From: Acinetobacter sp. SAAs474
GTDB lineage: Bacteria > Pseudomonadota > Gammaproteobacteria > Pseudomonadales > Moraxellaceae
Direction: 5' to 3'
Assembly (NCBI RefSeq): GCF_032823475.1
Contig: NZ_CP127915.1
Coordinates: 1,426,001 to 1,490,000, forward strand
Length of the DNA stretch: 64,000 nt
Shown here: positions 21,427 to 32,792 of the stretch, piece by piece
How positions within the stretch are numbered: the first letter of the stretch is position 1
Layout: every line of letters starts with the position of its first letter
Notes under the pieces: generated by a model
Databases searched by the model: none
Told to the model about the DNA's origin: nothing
What the model saw: only the letters and a program-made list of their open reading frames with translations
Program-made: the position numbers and the translations under genes

Positions 21427-21991
21427 GTTGAGGCCTATCTCAAATATGTATATATGTGTTACATCTATACAAAGTAGAATCTAAGCAATAAGTGATATTG
21501 GCTTAGATCATAAAATGAAAAAAAAGTGGCGCTATTAAAGCATAATTTCAAAAAAAAAATAAGACTAAAGCACATATAGATATTGGTCGCTTTCATATGC
21601 TATTGTTTTTAAAAAAATTATATAAAACATTAATTTAAGCTTATATTTTTGAATTTTTTAATTATTTATTTAATAAATGTTTAATATTTATTTTATATAT
21701 TGTTATATTAATCAATAACATGTGTTGATTGATGTGTTGTTGAAATGAATAGGTAAAAATCCCTAGTATTGGGGATCATTTAGCCTAAATTAAGGTGCTG
21801 ATGTAGAATGAGTCGCGCAAAATATCAGCATCACAAGCGATTAAACTAGAAAGTAAATACATCAAATGATATTTAATACTTATCATCGATGAGTGCTATG
21901 GCGACTGTGATGATAATAAATGATGCAATCAATCTATGTTGTGATTTTGTCGAAAAAAAATACAAAAAAATAAAAAAATATGTAAAAAGCC
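21427..21991. other. Long divergent region, pckG / groES
   Basis: AT-rich spacer with promoters for pckG (-) and groES (+). A TGCTGAT (21796-21802) / ATCAGCA (21834-21840) inverted repeat with a long loop is present; I see no ORF or RNA gene. Several homopolymer runs lie near 21950-21980. Confidence 0.4.
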
Positions 21992-22020
21992 CTTGAAGCA
22001 TTTTTTTCCATCCCCACAAT
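21992..22020 (+). promoter_or_regulatory. Sigma32-type heat-shock promoter of groESL
   Basis: CTTGAAG (21992-21998) and CCCCACAAT (22012-22020) match the sigma32 consensus CTTGAAA / CCCCATNT, with 14 bases between CTTGAA and CCCC. It ends 88 bases before groES. No CIRCE repeat is seen. Confidence 0.8.
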
Positions 22021-22108
22021 TGTGTCATCTAACAAATTTGATGTTGGTGTAAGGAAAAAACAAGTCAACATCATTGACCTAAAAAGACTTAGTCTGATGG
22101 AGTAATTT

Positions 22109-22399
22109 ATGAGCAATATTCGTCCATTACATGATCGTGTAGTTATTCGTCGTGTTGAAGAAGAAACAAAGACAGCCGGCGGTATTTTGCTTCCAGGTTC
22201 TGCTGCTGAAAAACCAGCTCAAGGGGAAATTATTGCAGTAGGTAATGGTCAAATTACTGACAATGGCGTACGTGCATTAGATGTAAAAGTTGGTGATAAA
22301 GTTCTGTTTGGTACTTATGCAGGTACCACAGTTAAAGTCGACGGCGAAGAACTGTTAATCATGAAAGAGTCAGATATTCTTGCGGTTTTAGAAGCTTAA
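22109..22399 (+). CDS. groES: Co-chaperonin GroES
   Basis: 96 residues forming the heptameric lid of GroEL. Begins [15 protein letters not shown] and carries the mobile loop [20 protein letters not shown], which contacts GroEL, and ends in [17 protein letters not shown] 8 bases before the ATG. First gene of groESL behind a heat-shock promoter. Confidence 0.98.
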   Translation: MSNIRPLHDRVVIRRVEEETKTAGGILLPGSAAEKPAQGEIIAVGNGQITDNGVRALDVKVGDKVLFGTYAGTTVKVDGEELLIMKESDILAVLEA

Positions 22400-22451
22400 T
22401 TGCTACGCAAAATAATCGAATCTCTTTAAAAGTAAATTGAATAAAATTTAA

Positions 22452-24107
<1,656 letters not shown>

Positions 24108-24203
24108 GCAGTCCATTTGGTGATTAACCATGGGTAATTTATAGATTGATTAATTTTATTTTTATAAGTTACTGATGATGTTATTCACACCATTATCTGT
24201 TGT

Positions 24204-24240
24204 AAAAAAAGGTCACAAATTGTATTTGTGGCCTTTTTTT
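24204..24240 (+). terminator. Terminator of groESL
   Basis: Stem AAAGGTCACAAAT/ATTTGTGGCCTTT (one G-T pair) with a TGT loop and a seven-T tail, about 100 bases after groEL. Confidence 0.9.
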
Positions 24241-24374
24241 ATCGCCTTTTTTCGTCACTTACCGCGTGCTTTATGCAATTTTTTAAACAAATCATCAGTG
24301 CAAATTCTTATTTAAATGATCATTAAGTTTTGTGCTAACTTGCACAGATATTATTCGGTTAGTTGGACAAACAG

Positions 24375-24554
24375 TTATTGCTCTTTAAGATGATTAATTA
24401 ATCGCTCATAGTCATTTTTAGACAGTTGACCAATGTAAGTTAATTTTGTCTTATTAATTGGTAACTGATATGTTTGTACGGTATCAATCCATGATTTTTT
24501 ACTTAGTCCAACCGATTCCCAATCTATAATTTCAATATATTTATGGTTTAGAAA
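24375..24554 (-). pseudogene. C-terminal remnant, possibly PemK/MazF-like toxin
   Basis: On the minus strand an open run of 59 codons ends at TAA (24375-24377) and is blocked upstream by TGA at 24555-24557. It has protein-like composition (IEIIDWESVGLSKKSWIDT, then LTYIGQLSKNDYERLINHL) reminiscent of the end of PemK/MazF-type endoribonucleases. It has no start and abuts the TonB remnant head to head, so I take it as a decayed fragment. Family call is tentative. Confidence 0.4.
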
Positions 24555-25024
24555 TCAATACCAGTACACCTGTACAAGATCATTTTAGTGTGGGTGGAAC
24601 ATTATCTTATACTCGAGGCCAATTTAAAGATGCTCGTAGTGATTGGCGGGAACTTAACGCATTACAAGTTTCTCCAGTCAAGGGGACTTTATTTGCCGAG
24701 TGGAATGATCATCAAGATCATCGCCTAAGAGTTCAAATGCTTGCTGTGAAAGGTACGGACCAAGCATATAAAGACTCCCTTGTTGCAACATATGATGAAA
24801 ATGTCCGTCCAAATGCTGCCACTAAAATCAAGGGATATGCGATTATGGATATGATTGCAGAGACAAAATTAGGCTTTGGAACAGTTGCTTTTGCGATATA
24901 TAACGTTTGGAATACTGAGTACAAGACGGTATTTAGTCAAGCTGCTGAAGCAGTTTATGGCGCTATCTCTAGCTTAGCAGCCCAAGGTCGTACTTACAGT
25001 TTGAGTTATACGCTGAAATATTAA
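24542..25024 (+). pseudogene. TonB-dependent receptor, C-terminal remnant
   Basis: About 160 codons of outer-membrane beta-barrel. It opens mid-strand with YGLEINTSTPVQDHFSVGG, reads SYTRGQFKDARSDWRELNALQVSP, then LGFGTVAFAIYNVWNTEY, and ends in the typical barrel terminus TYSLSYTLKY. The plug, TonB box and signal peptide are missing (full receptors are 650-750 residues). There is a stop upstream at 24527-24529. The break at about 24542-24555 meets an opposing fragment, so a deletion joined two genes. A 16-codon ORF at about 25064 (MRYRWISEWMKAVVEI) may be a fragment of the next gene. Confidence 0.85.
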
Positions 25025-25348
25025 TCTAAACAAAAAGACAATCAGGCAGTGCGTATGCGATACCGATGGATCAGTGAGTGGATGAAAGCAGTCGTAGAAA
25101 TATAATGCATTCACGATTTTAATATTTTTGTCATCTTTATTCATTATGATTTTTAGAGTTAAATGAATGCTGGATTTATATACATTTTTTTGAGATTGTT
25201 ACAAAGTTCGAGCAGGGAATTTATGCGTCAAATTGATATGGATATTTAATTTATATTATTGAAAAATAATATTATTTTATTTTATCTTTGGATTTCTTTA
25301 ATAAACAAAACGAATTTAACAATAAAATATAGTTTATAAAGCCAGTGA
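25025..25348. other. Intergenic stretch before the phosphate transporter
   Basis: About 320 AT-rich bases with nothing convincing except the Pho box that follows at 25349. Confidence 0.4.
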
Positions 25349-25366
25349 TTGTCATATAATTGTCAC
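25349..25366 (+). promoter_or_regulatory. Pho box upstream of the Pit transporter
   Basis: TTGTCATATAATTGTCAC: two 7-base half-sites (consensus CTGTCAT) separated by 4 bases, with two mismatches in total outside the spacer (T for C at the start) plus a final C for T. Ten bases downstream a weak -10 (AAGAAT) fits PhoB-type promoters. Sits 49 bases before the start codon. Confidence 0.65.
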
Positions 25367-25414
25367 AATTAAATTGAAGAATAAGCGGATTCGTAGTCCT
25401 CTTTTTTTGTTTGC

Positions 25415-27034
25415 ATGAATTCTAATCCAACTCCTATAGATTCAGCGCACAAGTCGGCCAAAGTGGAGTCGACAAATGTTCATGTGCCAACACCAAAGTT
25501 TTTTTTACCGGTGTTTCTAACACTTATAATTTCAACGCTGATTTATATTGGTATTCAATTGACTGCCGATTTGTCTCATGTTCCATCTTTAAGTTTATAT
25601 TCTGTTGTACTTTTGGGGACAGCATTATTTATTGCTTTGGGATTTGAATTTGTCAATGGTTTTCATGATACAGCCAATGCTGTTGCAACGGTAATTTATA
25701 CCAATGCATTATCTGCGCCTGTTGCGGTAATGTGGGCTGGTTTCTGCAATTTCTTAGGCGTAATGGTTGCTAGTGGCGCTGTTGCTTATGGAATTATTGC
25801 ATTATTACCTGTTGAACTGATTATGAATGTTGGTTCTGGTGCTGGTTTTGCAATGGTTTTTGCCATGCTGATTGCCGCAATCTTATGGAACTTGGGAACG
25901 TGGTTTCTCGGTATTCCAGCATCGAGTTCACATACACTGATTGGCTCAATTTTAGGTGTAGGAATCATGAACTACATCTTGCATTCGGGCTTTGGTGCGT
26001 CTGGTGTTGATATTGAGCAAGTCATTAAGGTGGGTAAAGCACTACTGTTTTCACCATTAATTGGTTTTGCTTTTGCTGCTATTTTATTCTTATTGGTCAA
26101 AAAGATTTTTAAGAAACAAATGGACTTATTTCAACCACCAGAAGGTAATAAGCCACCACCGCCATTAATCCGTGCAATTCTAATCTTTACCTGTACAGGG
26201 GTAAGTTTTGCTCACGGTTCAAATGATGGGCAAAAAGGTATGGGACTAATCATGTTGATTTTGATTGGTATTGTGCCTTTAGCATATTCATTGAATAAGA
26301 ACTTAGATCAGGCACATGTACAATCGTTTGAACAGCTTTCTGCACAAACTGCACATGTTATTTATGCCAAGCATGCTGATCTTTCGAATCAAGAAGCACG
26401 TGATATTCTGACTAAGTATATTCAAACCAAAGAAGTCACTCCTCATGTCGTTCCTGCTTTAGCTAGCTTAACGCAATATGTAGGACAACATATTGGCCAA
26501 TATGGTGATCTTAAAAATGTACCTGAAGCTGAAGTATCTTTATTACGTAATGATATGTATTTGAGTACTACTGCATTTAAACGGTTAGAAAAAGCACAAC
26601 AATTGCCTGTCATGACTGAGCAACAAACTCAGACCGTTAAAGAATATCGTAAAAGCTTAGATGCATTCTTACAGTATATTCCAACATGGGTTAAAGTGGC
26701 TGTGGCACTTGCATTAGGGCTTGGAACTATGGTGGGCTGGAAGCGTATTGTGGTCACAGTGGGTGAGCGTATTGGTAAGCAGCATATGACCTATGGTCAA
26801 GGTATGTCAGCAGAGCTGGTTGCGATGTCGACGATTGCCGCAGCTGATGGTTTCGGTATGCCAGTATCAACGACACATGTATTGAATTCGGCAGTTGCAG
26901 GAACAATGGTAGCGAATAAGTCTGGATTGAATTTACGGATGGTAAAAACCATTCTTTCAGCATGGATCTTTACTTTACCAGCGACAATTTGTTTATCTGG
27001 TGTTTTATACTGGCTGTTATTAAAAGTATTTTAA
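25415..27034 (+). CDS. Inorganic phosphate transporter, Pit family
   Basis: 539 residues. H+/phosphate symporter. The N-terminal half has the family signature FVNGFHDTANAVATVIYTNAL and PASSSHTLIGSILGV; the C-terminal half repeats it as SFAHGSNDGQKGMG and PVSTTHVLNSAVAGTM. About ten membrane segments flank a long hydrophilic central domain (about 290-420). The ATG at 25415 has no clear ribosome site, so the true start may be different or translation weak. A Pho box upstream suggests PhoB control, unlike the constitutive E. coli pitA. Monocistronic with terminator. Confidence 0.9.
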   Translation: MNSNPTPIDSAHKSAKVESTNVHVPTPKFFLPVFLTLIISTLIYIGIQLTADLSHVPSLSLYSVVLLGTALFIALGFEFVNGFHDTANAVATVIYTNALSAPVAVMWAGFCNFLGVMVASGAVAYGIIALLPVELIMNVGSGAGFAMVFAMLIAAILWNLGTWFLGIPASSSHTLIGSILGVGIMNYILHSGFGASGVDIEQVIKVGKALLFSPLIGFAFAAILFLLVKKIFKKQMDLFQPPEGNKPPPPLIRAILIFTCTGVSFAHGSNDGQKGMGLIMLILIGIVPLAYSLNKNLDQAHVQSFEQLSAQTAHVIYAKHADLSNQEARDILTKYIQTKEVTPHVVPALASLTQYVGQHIGQYGDLKNVPEAEVSLLRNDMYLSTTAFKRLEKAQQLPVMTEQQTQTVKEYRKSLDAFLQYIPTWVKVAVALALGLGTMVGWKRIVVTVGERIGKQHMTYGQGMSAELVAMSTIAAADGFGMPVSTTHVLNSAVAGTMVANKSGLNLRMVKTILSAWIFTLPATICLSGVLYWLLLKVF

Positions 27035-27058
27035 ATGCATATGCATTGATCAAAATAT

Positions 27059-27092
27059 TAAAAACGCTGCAATTGAATTGCAGCGTTTTTTA
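27059..27092. terminator. Bidirectional terminator, Pit transporter / unknown protein
   Basis: Stem AAAACGCTGCAATT/AATTGCAGCGTTTT with A and T runs on either side, between convergent genes. Confidence 0.88.
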
Positions 27093-27105
27093 GCTTTGGG
27101 CGCTA

Positions 27106-28641
27106 TTATTTTTTTCGCTCAAGAAAAGGGAGTTTTTCGGTAGCAAAACCATATAAAGCTGCAAAAGGTAATGCACTGCGTGCTAAGTAAGCAACACGCC
27201 ATAAACCACCATGATTTGCGCCACTCATCATTAATTCTAAAGGGTGTTGTAGTTGAGTATTGGGTTGAGCAACAGATTGGGGATCTCTTAAATCATAAAT
27301 CCATAATGCTGCCATGAGTGCATTCGTGGTTTCAGGACTAAATGCCTCAACATCAAATAGGGAGGCACCATGAAATGCTGCTTTGAGAAGTGGATTTTTG
27401 GTCACAGAATGTGTTGTGGTTGATGGTGCAATATTAATACTCACGGTTTGTCCCTGTGTTCGTGCAAGGGTTGCACGCCATTGCTGAATGCGTTTGGCCA
27501 ATGCATAGTTTGGTCCCTGTTCAACCACTAGACAATCTGCAATACCATAACTTAATTGATTATTAGAATGAATCAGTTCAGGATTGTTTTGGCTAAAAAA
27601 GTGTTGACGTGTTACTTGTGAAATCGCTTGTGTTAGACCCTTATGCCATATAGAACGATGGCTAAATTTGCGCTGTGCTGCTTGAGTGACTTCTGCTGGT
27701 ACAGCATAAATATCGGTTGGCGTACACATAAACATCAGGCTGGTATCGGGTTTATATTGACTGACCTGTTGCATAATTGCATCCATCGCCATGGCAACAC
27801 GAACATGTTTTTCACCATCTAAGTAAGCAATTGCAGCAAGATCTAAGCGATTTGGATTATTGATTAACCATTGAGCAATCTCAGGTGTTTGAGTGAGAAG
27901 ATTGGCACCGAGTTTACTTTTAAGTACTGCAATACTTGTCTCTGGATCAAGTACTTCAGTTGATGGTGCATATAAGGTTGCATTTCCTTGTTGAATGGTT
28001 TTAAGAATTTTTTCCCATACCGCTTCGTGCTGTAGGTCGACTGCGACAATGTTGGCTTTCCATTTGGATAACCATGTCAGTGGACCTGCTTCAGAACCAG
28101 CACCAAACAGTACCATGGTACGATCAGATAAATCTAGCCATTCTGGATGCGCAATCACTTGCTCTAATGCATGGGCATGACTGGGTTCAATAATGCCACG
28201 TTGTTGCCAGCATTTAATTTGTGTCAATAGTGCAGACCCTTGCAATTTTTGTCCTTGATAGGGGACATACCATTCAGGTTCAGCATCACTATCTCCCTGT
28301 AGTTTAAAGGTAGATAGTGGTTGAGTTTCTAAAGACATGATTTGAGAAAAATTGTAGCTTTGGCCTTGACGATGAAAGTTAAAAGATTGATGTGCAGTGC
28401 TAAGACCAATTTGGGCAATATTTAAAGCATCATCCGTTTGACGAATACCATATTCAACTAGCGCTTTAAAATACTGAGGATAAGTTTTACGCCAATGTTT
28501 TTCACTTTTGATTGCTTGGCTCATGTTTGCATCAATCGGTGCAAGTGCAGCGGAGAGGATATTTTTACCTACTGTGGATGTACTTATTTTGTTTGTTTTA
28601 GGGTGAAGTGGGAATTGTAAACCGTCGAAAGATGATGTCAT
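27106..28641 (-). CDS. Unknown protein with a Rossmann-like segment
   Basis: 511 residues, soluble, no signal or membrane helices that I trust. A nucleotide-binding-like turn, TMVLFGAGSEAGPLTWLSKW, lies near 190 and is followed after about 20 residues by ANIVAVDLQ, the spacing of a Rossmann beta-alpha-beta with an acidic end of beta-2. The rest matches no family I know; the later part has SINIAPSTTTHSVTKNPLLKAAFHGASLFDVEAF. It could be a dehydrogenase or a SAM enzyme; I would not choose. Monocistronic, with a 330-base upstream gap. Confidence 0.75.
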   Translation of the reverse strand: MTSSFDGLQFPLHPKTNKISTSTVGKNILSAALAPIDANMSQAIKSEKHWRKTYPQYFKALVEYGIRQTDDALNIAQIGLSTAHQSFNFHRQGQSYNFSQIMSLETQPLSTFKLQGDSDAEPEWYVPYQGQKLQGSALLTQIKCWQQRGIIEPSHAHALEQVIAHPEWLDLSDRTMVLFGAGSEAGPLTWLSKWKANIVAVDLQHEAVWEKILKTIQQGNATLYAPSTEVLDPETSIAVLKSKLGANLLTQTPEIAQWLINNPNRLDLAAIAYLDGEKHVRVAMAMDAIMQQVSQYKPDTSLMFMCTPTDIYAVPAEVTQAAQRKFSHRSIWHKGLTQAISQVTRQHFFSQNNPELIHSNNQLSYGIADCLVVEQGPNYALAKRIQQWRATLARTQGQTVSINIAPSTTTHSVTKNPLLKAAFHGASLFDVEAFSPETTNALMAALWIYDLRDPQSVAQPNTQLQHPLELMMSGANHGGLWRVAYLARSALPFAALYGFATEKLPFLERKK

Positions 28642-28974
28642 TGCAAAATATCCCGGATATTAATCTAATTAATCTACAGATGTATACATTATCGCTGCAA
28701 ACTATTAGAAGTGAGTGACAATAAATACCAAGTTATGGGCAAATTAAAATAAGTTTTTCCATATAGATGAGAGTGTTTATATATTTTTAATATTAATTCA
28801 GCTTGATCAAGCTAAAGATGCAACATCATGAAAAGATCAAAAGACGTTATATTAACATCAAAAAATCATAGTAAATTTATGATGTTATATCTAACGTCTA
28901 AGTTTAATTTGATGGATATAAAACGGCTACAATTTAGATTTCAATGACTGTACTTTCTGAGCATTCGCTATCAT
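28642..28974. other. Gene-free stretch
   Basis: 333 AT-rich bases upstream of the unknown protein and downstream of the rhomboid. Only the promoter of the former is expected here; no RNA or ORF is seen. Confidence 0.4.
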
Positions 28975-29592
28975 TTAAAACGGCGTTTGTAGTAGTTTAC
29001 TGAAGAAGTGTGCAATCAAGCGTGGTTCAATGATAATGGTCATGATAATACCATATGCCGCTCCCCATAAATGTGCACTATGATTGATATTGGAATTGCC
29101 TCGTTTACCAGACCAAATACTGTAAGCAACATAAATGACTGCAAAAATAATGGCAGGAACTGGAATAAAAAAGACAAAAATAAGTTGCCAAGGTTCAAAA
29201 AGAATATAGGCAAATAGTACAGCCGATACTGCACCCGAAGCACCTAGGCTGGCCCAATGCGTATCGTTTTTATGTTTAATATAGCTAGGAAGAATAGCAA
29301 AAATTAAGCCACCAAGATAAAAAAGTACAAAGCCTAAATCATAAAAATATTGGCGATAAAAACTTTCAATAATACGGCCAAAGAAAAATAAGGTAAACAT
29401 ATTAAATAGTAAATGCATACCATCAGCATGAATAAAACCATGTGTAATGAAACGATCATATTGACCTTTACGCATTGCAGGTGGCCAAAAAATTAAACGA
29501 TTCATAATATTTTGATTAGAAAAAGCTAAAAAAGACACAATGACCGTGATGATAATAATCATCACTGTATGATTAAAAGGTAGATTAAGCAT
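28975..29592 (-). CDS. Rhomboid-family intramembrane serine protease
   Basis: 205 residues with six membrane segments. Catalytic dyad residues are in place: Ser119 in LGASGAV and His174 in NHSAHLWGAAYG. HGFIHADGMHLLFNMFTLFFFG is the conserved loop-1/TM2 motif. ATG 29592 chosen over an in-frame TTG two codons earlier. Cleaves membrane-spanning substrates; target unknown. A second, longer rhomboid lies at 40112. Confidence 0.9.
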   Translation of the reverse strand: MLNLPFNHTVMIIIITVIVSFLAFSNQNIMNRLIFWPPAMRKGQYDRFITHGFIHADGMHLLFNMFTLFFFGRIIESFYRQYFYDLGFVLFYLGGLIFAILPSYIKHKNDTHWASLGASGAVSAVLFAYILFEPWQLIFVFFIPVPAIIFAVIYVAYSIWSGKRGNSNINHSAHLWGAAYGIIMTIIIEPRLIAHFFSKLLQTPF

Positions 29593-29751
29593 AAGCAAAA
29601 TATCTTCAAATTTAATTTATAGATTAATAATGCCATTAATTTAATGAATGTTCAGATCTTTTATAATTAATCCGACAAATTTAGTTGTTTTTTTTTAATT
29701 CACCCATAACTTCAGTTAGAATAAGCAACTTCAGATTGAGGAAAATTTGAT

Positions 29752-30390
29752 ATGTCGACTGAAAACACCAGCACTGCAGTTGCAGAAGAGATTCCAAACT
29801 TATTAATTACACCAACTGCGCAAGAGTATTTAAAGGATTTATTGGCAAAACAAAATACGCCAGATATTGCTGTACGTATTTTTGTAGAAAATCCAGGTAC
29901 ACCTCGTGCTGAATGTTGTATGGCATACAGCGCTCCAGAAGAGGTTGTTCCAACGGATTATAGACAAGATTATCCTGAATTTGCTGCATATATTGATACG
30001 CCATCCATTCCATATTTATTGGATGCAGTAATTGATTACAATAAAGATCGCTTTGGTGGTCAGCTAACATTCCGAGCACCAAATTCAAAAGTCCCTCGAG
30101 TTGGTCCAGATGCATCGACTGAAGAACGTATTACGTATGTATTACAGTCTGAAATTAATCCGGGTCTTGCAGGTCATGGCGGTAATTGTGCTCTAGTTGA
30201 AGTCTTAGAAGATGCAGAGCATGGTTTAACTGCTGTTCTAAAATTTGGTGGTGGTTGTCAAGGTTGTTCAGCTATTGATGTTACACTTAAGCAAGGTGTA
30301 GAAACGACCCTAAAACAACATATTCCTGAATTAATGCGTGTTGTGGATCAAACGGATCATAGCCAAGCTGATGGTGCCTATTTTAAATAA
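29752..30390 (+). CDS. nfuA: Fe-S cluster carrier NfuA
   Basis: 212 residues. N-terminal A-type-like domain (from LLITPTAQEYLKDLL) lacking the A-type cysteines, then a Nfu domain with the cluster-binding C169-x-x-C172 in GGCQGCSAID. It delivers 4Fe-4S clusters to apoenzymes under oxidative stress or iron limitation. GAGGAAAA upstream of ATG. Monocistronic. A Fur-controlled iron receptor follows, so iron-related genes are adjacent. Confidence 0.94.
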   Translation: MSTENTSTAVAEEIPNLLITPTAQEYLKDLLAKQNTPDIAVRIFVENPGTPRAECCMAYSAPEEVVPTDYRQDYPEFAAYIDTPSIPYLLDAVIDYNKDRFGGQLTFRAPNSKVPRVGPDASTEERITYVLQSEINPGLAGHGGNCALVEVLEDAEHGLTAVLKFGGGCQGCSAIDVTLKQGVETTLKQHIPELMRVVDQTDHSQADGAYFK

Positions 30391-30410
30391 ATTAAAATTT
30401 TAATATATAA

Positions 30411-30442
30411 AAAATAACTTCCATATGGAGGTTATTTTTTTG
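30411..30442 (+). terminator. Terminator of nfuA
   Basis: AAATAACTTCC/GGAGGTTATTT stem with one G-T pair, ATAT loop and a T-run. Confidence 0.8.
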
Positions 30443-30456
30443 CCAATAATTCTAAT

Positions 30457-30475
30457 GATAATAATAATAATTCTT
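30457..30475 (+). promoter_or_regulatory. Fur box of the FepA/PirA-like receptor
   Basis: A 19-base site of GATAAT-type repeats matches the Fur consensus at 15 of 19 positions, about 85 bases before the receptor start. The repeats continue on both sides. Predicts iron repression. Confidence 0.75.
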
Positions 30476-30559
30476 ATTTAGTATTGCAATATTATTATGT
30501 TTAATTACAATTAGTGACAATTCACGCATCTTGTCTTCTAATTCGTTTGGCTAAATTTT

Positions 30560-32770
30560 ATGAAAAATACATTTTTAAAAAACACGCTTGCCTTTGCAGT
30601 TACTTCAATACTGATGACTTGGACACAAGCTCATTCGGCCAGTAATGACAATATTGAAGCTCAGGAAACAACACAATTAGATAAAATTGTTTTAACTGCA
30701 GAAGAGCAGATTAAACAAGCACTTGGTGTATCGATTATTACTGAAAAAGAATTAGAGCAATTACCTGTTGTCAATGATGTTGCTGAATATATACGACGCA
30801 TGCCAGGTGTTAATTTGACAGGTAATAGTTCTACAGGGCAGCGAGGAAATAATCGCCAAATTGATATTCGTGGAATGGGTCCAGAAAATACGCTGATTTT
30901 AATTGATGGAAAGCCTGTTAATTCAAGAAATTCTGTCCGTTATGGTTGGAGAGGAGAACGTGATACACGAGGTGACAGTAACTGGGTCCCAGCAGATGCT
31001 ATTGAATCTATTGAAGTACTACGTGGTCCTGCAGCAGCACGTTATGGCTCAGGAGCAATGGGGGGGGTTGTTAATATTAAAACCAAAAAGGTGACCAATG
31101 AAACACATGGTACTTTTGAGGTTTTTATGAATCAGCCTGAAAGCTCAAAAGAGGGAAGCAGTCATCGTGAGAGTTTTAATTTAAGTGGGCCATTAATTAA
31201 GGATGTTTTATCTTATCGTTTATATGGTAATTATAATAAAACGAAAGCAGATGCAGCAGACATTAATCCACTTTCTGCTTCTGGTACACGAGCAGCTGGT
31301 AGAGAGGGTGTAAAAAATAAAGATATTGCTGCACGTTTAGCATGGCAAATTAATGAAGAACAAAGCTTAACTTTTGATATCTCATCTGGCCGACAAGGTA
31401 ATCTTTATGCAGGTGATACGCAAAATAGTAATTATGATGCTGGTAATGACACAGCAACAGATGACAAAACACAATTACTAAATAGTTTAATTGGGACTGA
31501 AACCAATACTATGTATCGTGATGGTTATGCAATTACTCATGATGGCGTTTGGGATTGGGGTACGAGTAAAATTGTTGCACAGTATGATCGAACTAAAAAT
31601 AAACGTTTAACAGAAGCTCTTGCAGGAGGACCTGAAGGAAGTATTAATTCTGCAGATGATCGCCCCGTTTCAGATTTAAAGACTTACCGTTTAAATGCTG
31701 AAATTACCAAACCAATTGATTATATTTTACCACAAAATATAACGTTAGGCGCAGAATGGATTAAAGATGACTTTACGGATACAGCCTCGACTGTGCAAAC
31801 AGATGCTTCGGGCATTATTAAGTTACCAGCAGATCGATCGACGATGAAGTCGGAAATTAAATCAGCTTATTTTGAAGATAATTTGAAGCTTAGCGATACA
31901 ACAGATTTAGTGTTAGGCTTACGTTATGATGATCATAATAAATCAGGTTCAAATTGGAGTCCGAGTTTAATTATTACTCAAAAAATAGGAGATTACTGGA
32001 CTTTAAAAGGTGGTGTTGCACGTGCTTATAAAGCACCGAATATGTATCAAAATGCTGAAGGATATTTATTATTTACTCGTGGTAATGGTTGTCCTGATAC
32101 GGCAGAAACAGCAACAGGTAGTTGTTATTTAGTGGGTAATGATAATTTAAAACCTGAAACATCAATCAATAAAGAATTGGGTATTCAGTATGAAAAAGAT
32201 ATGATTAATGCAAGTCTTACTTGGTTCCGTAATGATTATAAAAATAAAATTACTTCAGGCGATACAATTGTAGGAACAACACAAGTAGGGTCTACTACTT
32301 ATCATGTTTTAGAATGGGTCAATATACCTAAGGCCTTAATTCAAGGTCTAGAAGGTAGTATTACATTGACATTTGATAATGCCAGTTGGACAAATAATTT
32401 TACTTATATGAAGGACTCTAAGAATAAGACAACAGGAAATCCTTTATCGATTGTGCCAAATTACACCATTAACTCCATCTTTAATTATAATATTTCAGAT
32501 AGTTGGGATGTTAATTTTGTTTATACTCAATATGGACGTCAAAAACCACGTGAATTTGCTGAAACGCGAAATACAACAGTGAATACAACAGAAGTGAAGA
32601 GTTATGGTATTGCGGGTATTAATACTGGTTATAAATTTACGCCAAATCTGAGTACACGTATAGGGATCAGCAATTTATTTGATGAGAAAAAGCTTCGTGA
32701 TACTTCAATTAATCAAACTTATAACGAACCTGGTCGTGCTTACTATATAAACTTTAAGTATGAATTTTAA
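30560..32770 (+). CDS. TonB-dependent ferric siderophore receptor (FepA/PirA type)
   Basis: 736 residues. Signal peptide about 1-27 (cut near AHSA). TonB box region LDKIVLTAEEQ, plug domain with IDIRGMGPENTLILIDGKPV, and the FepA/PirA hallmark YGWRGERDTRGDSNWVPADAIESIEVLRGPAAARYG, then a 22-strand barrel ending YYINFKYEF (terminal Phe). These features indicate catecholate-siderophore uptake; ligand not proven. Fur box upstream. Monocistronic, ends in a strong terminator. Confidence 0.92.
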   Translation: MKNTFLKNTLAFAVTSILMTWTQAHSASNDNIEAQETTQLDKIVLTAEEQIKQALGVSIITEKELEQLPVVNDVAEYIRRMPGVNLTGNSSTGQRGNNRQIDIRGMGPENTLILIDGKPVNSRNSVRYGWRGERDTRGDSNWVPADAIESIEVLRGPAAARYGSGAMGGVVNIKTKKVTNETHGTFEVFMNQPESSKEGSSHRESFNLSGPLIKDVLSYRLYGNYNKTKADAADINPLSASGTRAAGREGVKNKDIAARLAWQINEEQSLTFDISSGRQGNLYAGDTQNSNYDAGNDTATDDKTQLLNSLIGTETNTMYRDGYAITHDGVWDWGTSKIVAQYDRTKNKRLTEALAGGPEGSINSADDRPVSDLKTYRLNAEITKPIDYILPQNITLGAEWIKDDFTDTASTVQTDASGIIKLPADRSTMKSEIKSAYFEDNLKLSDTTDLVLGLRYDDHNKSGSNWSPSLIITQKIGDYWTLKGGVARAYKAPNMYQNAEGYLLFTRGNGCPDTAETATGSCYLVGNDNLKPETSINKELGIQYEKDMINASLTWFRNDYKNKITSGDTIVGTTQVGSTTYHVLEWVNIPKALIQGLEGSITLTFDNASWTNNFTYMKDSKNKTTGNPLSIVPNYTINSIFNYNISDSWDVNFVYTQYGRQKPREFAETRNTTVNTTEVKSYGIAGINTGYKFTPNLSTRIGISNLFDEKKLRDTSINQTYNEPGRAYYINFKYEF

Positions 32771-32792
32771 TTTTTAAGCTTAAGTATTGAGT

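Noticed and set aside
24240..24300. Minus-strand reading ICTDDLFKKLHKARGK near 24252-24300
   Set aside because: Protein-like but only about 17 codons after a stop; cannot be told from chance.
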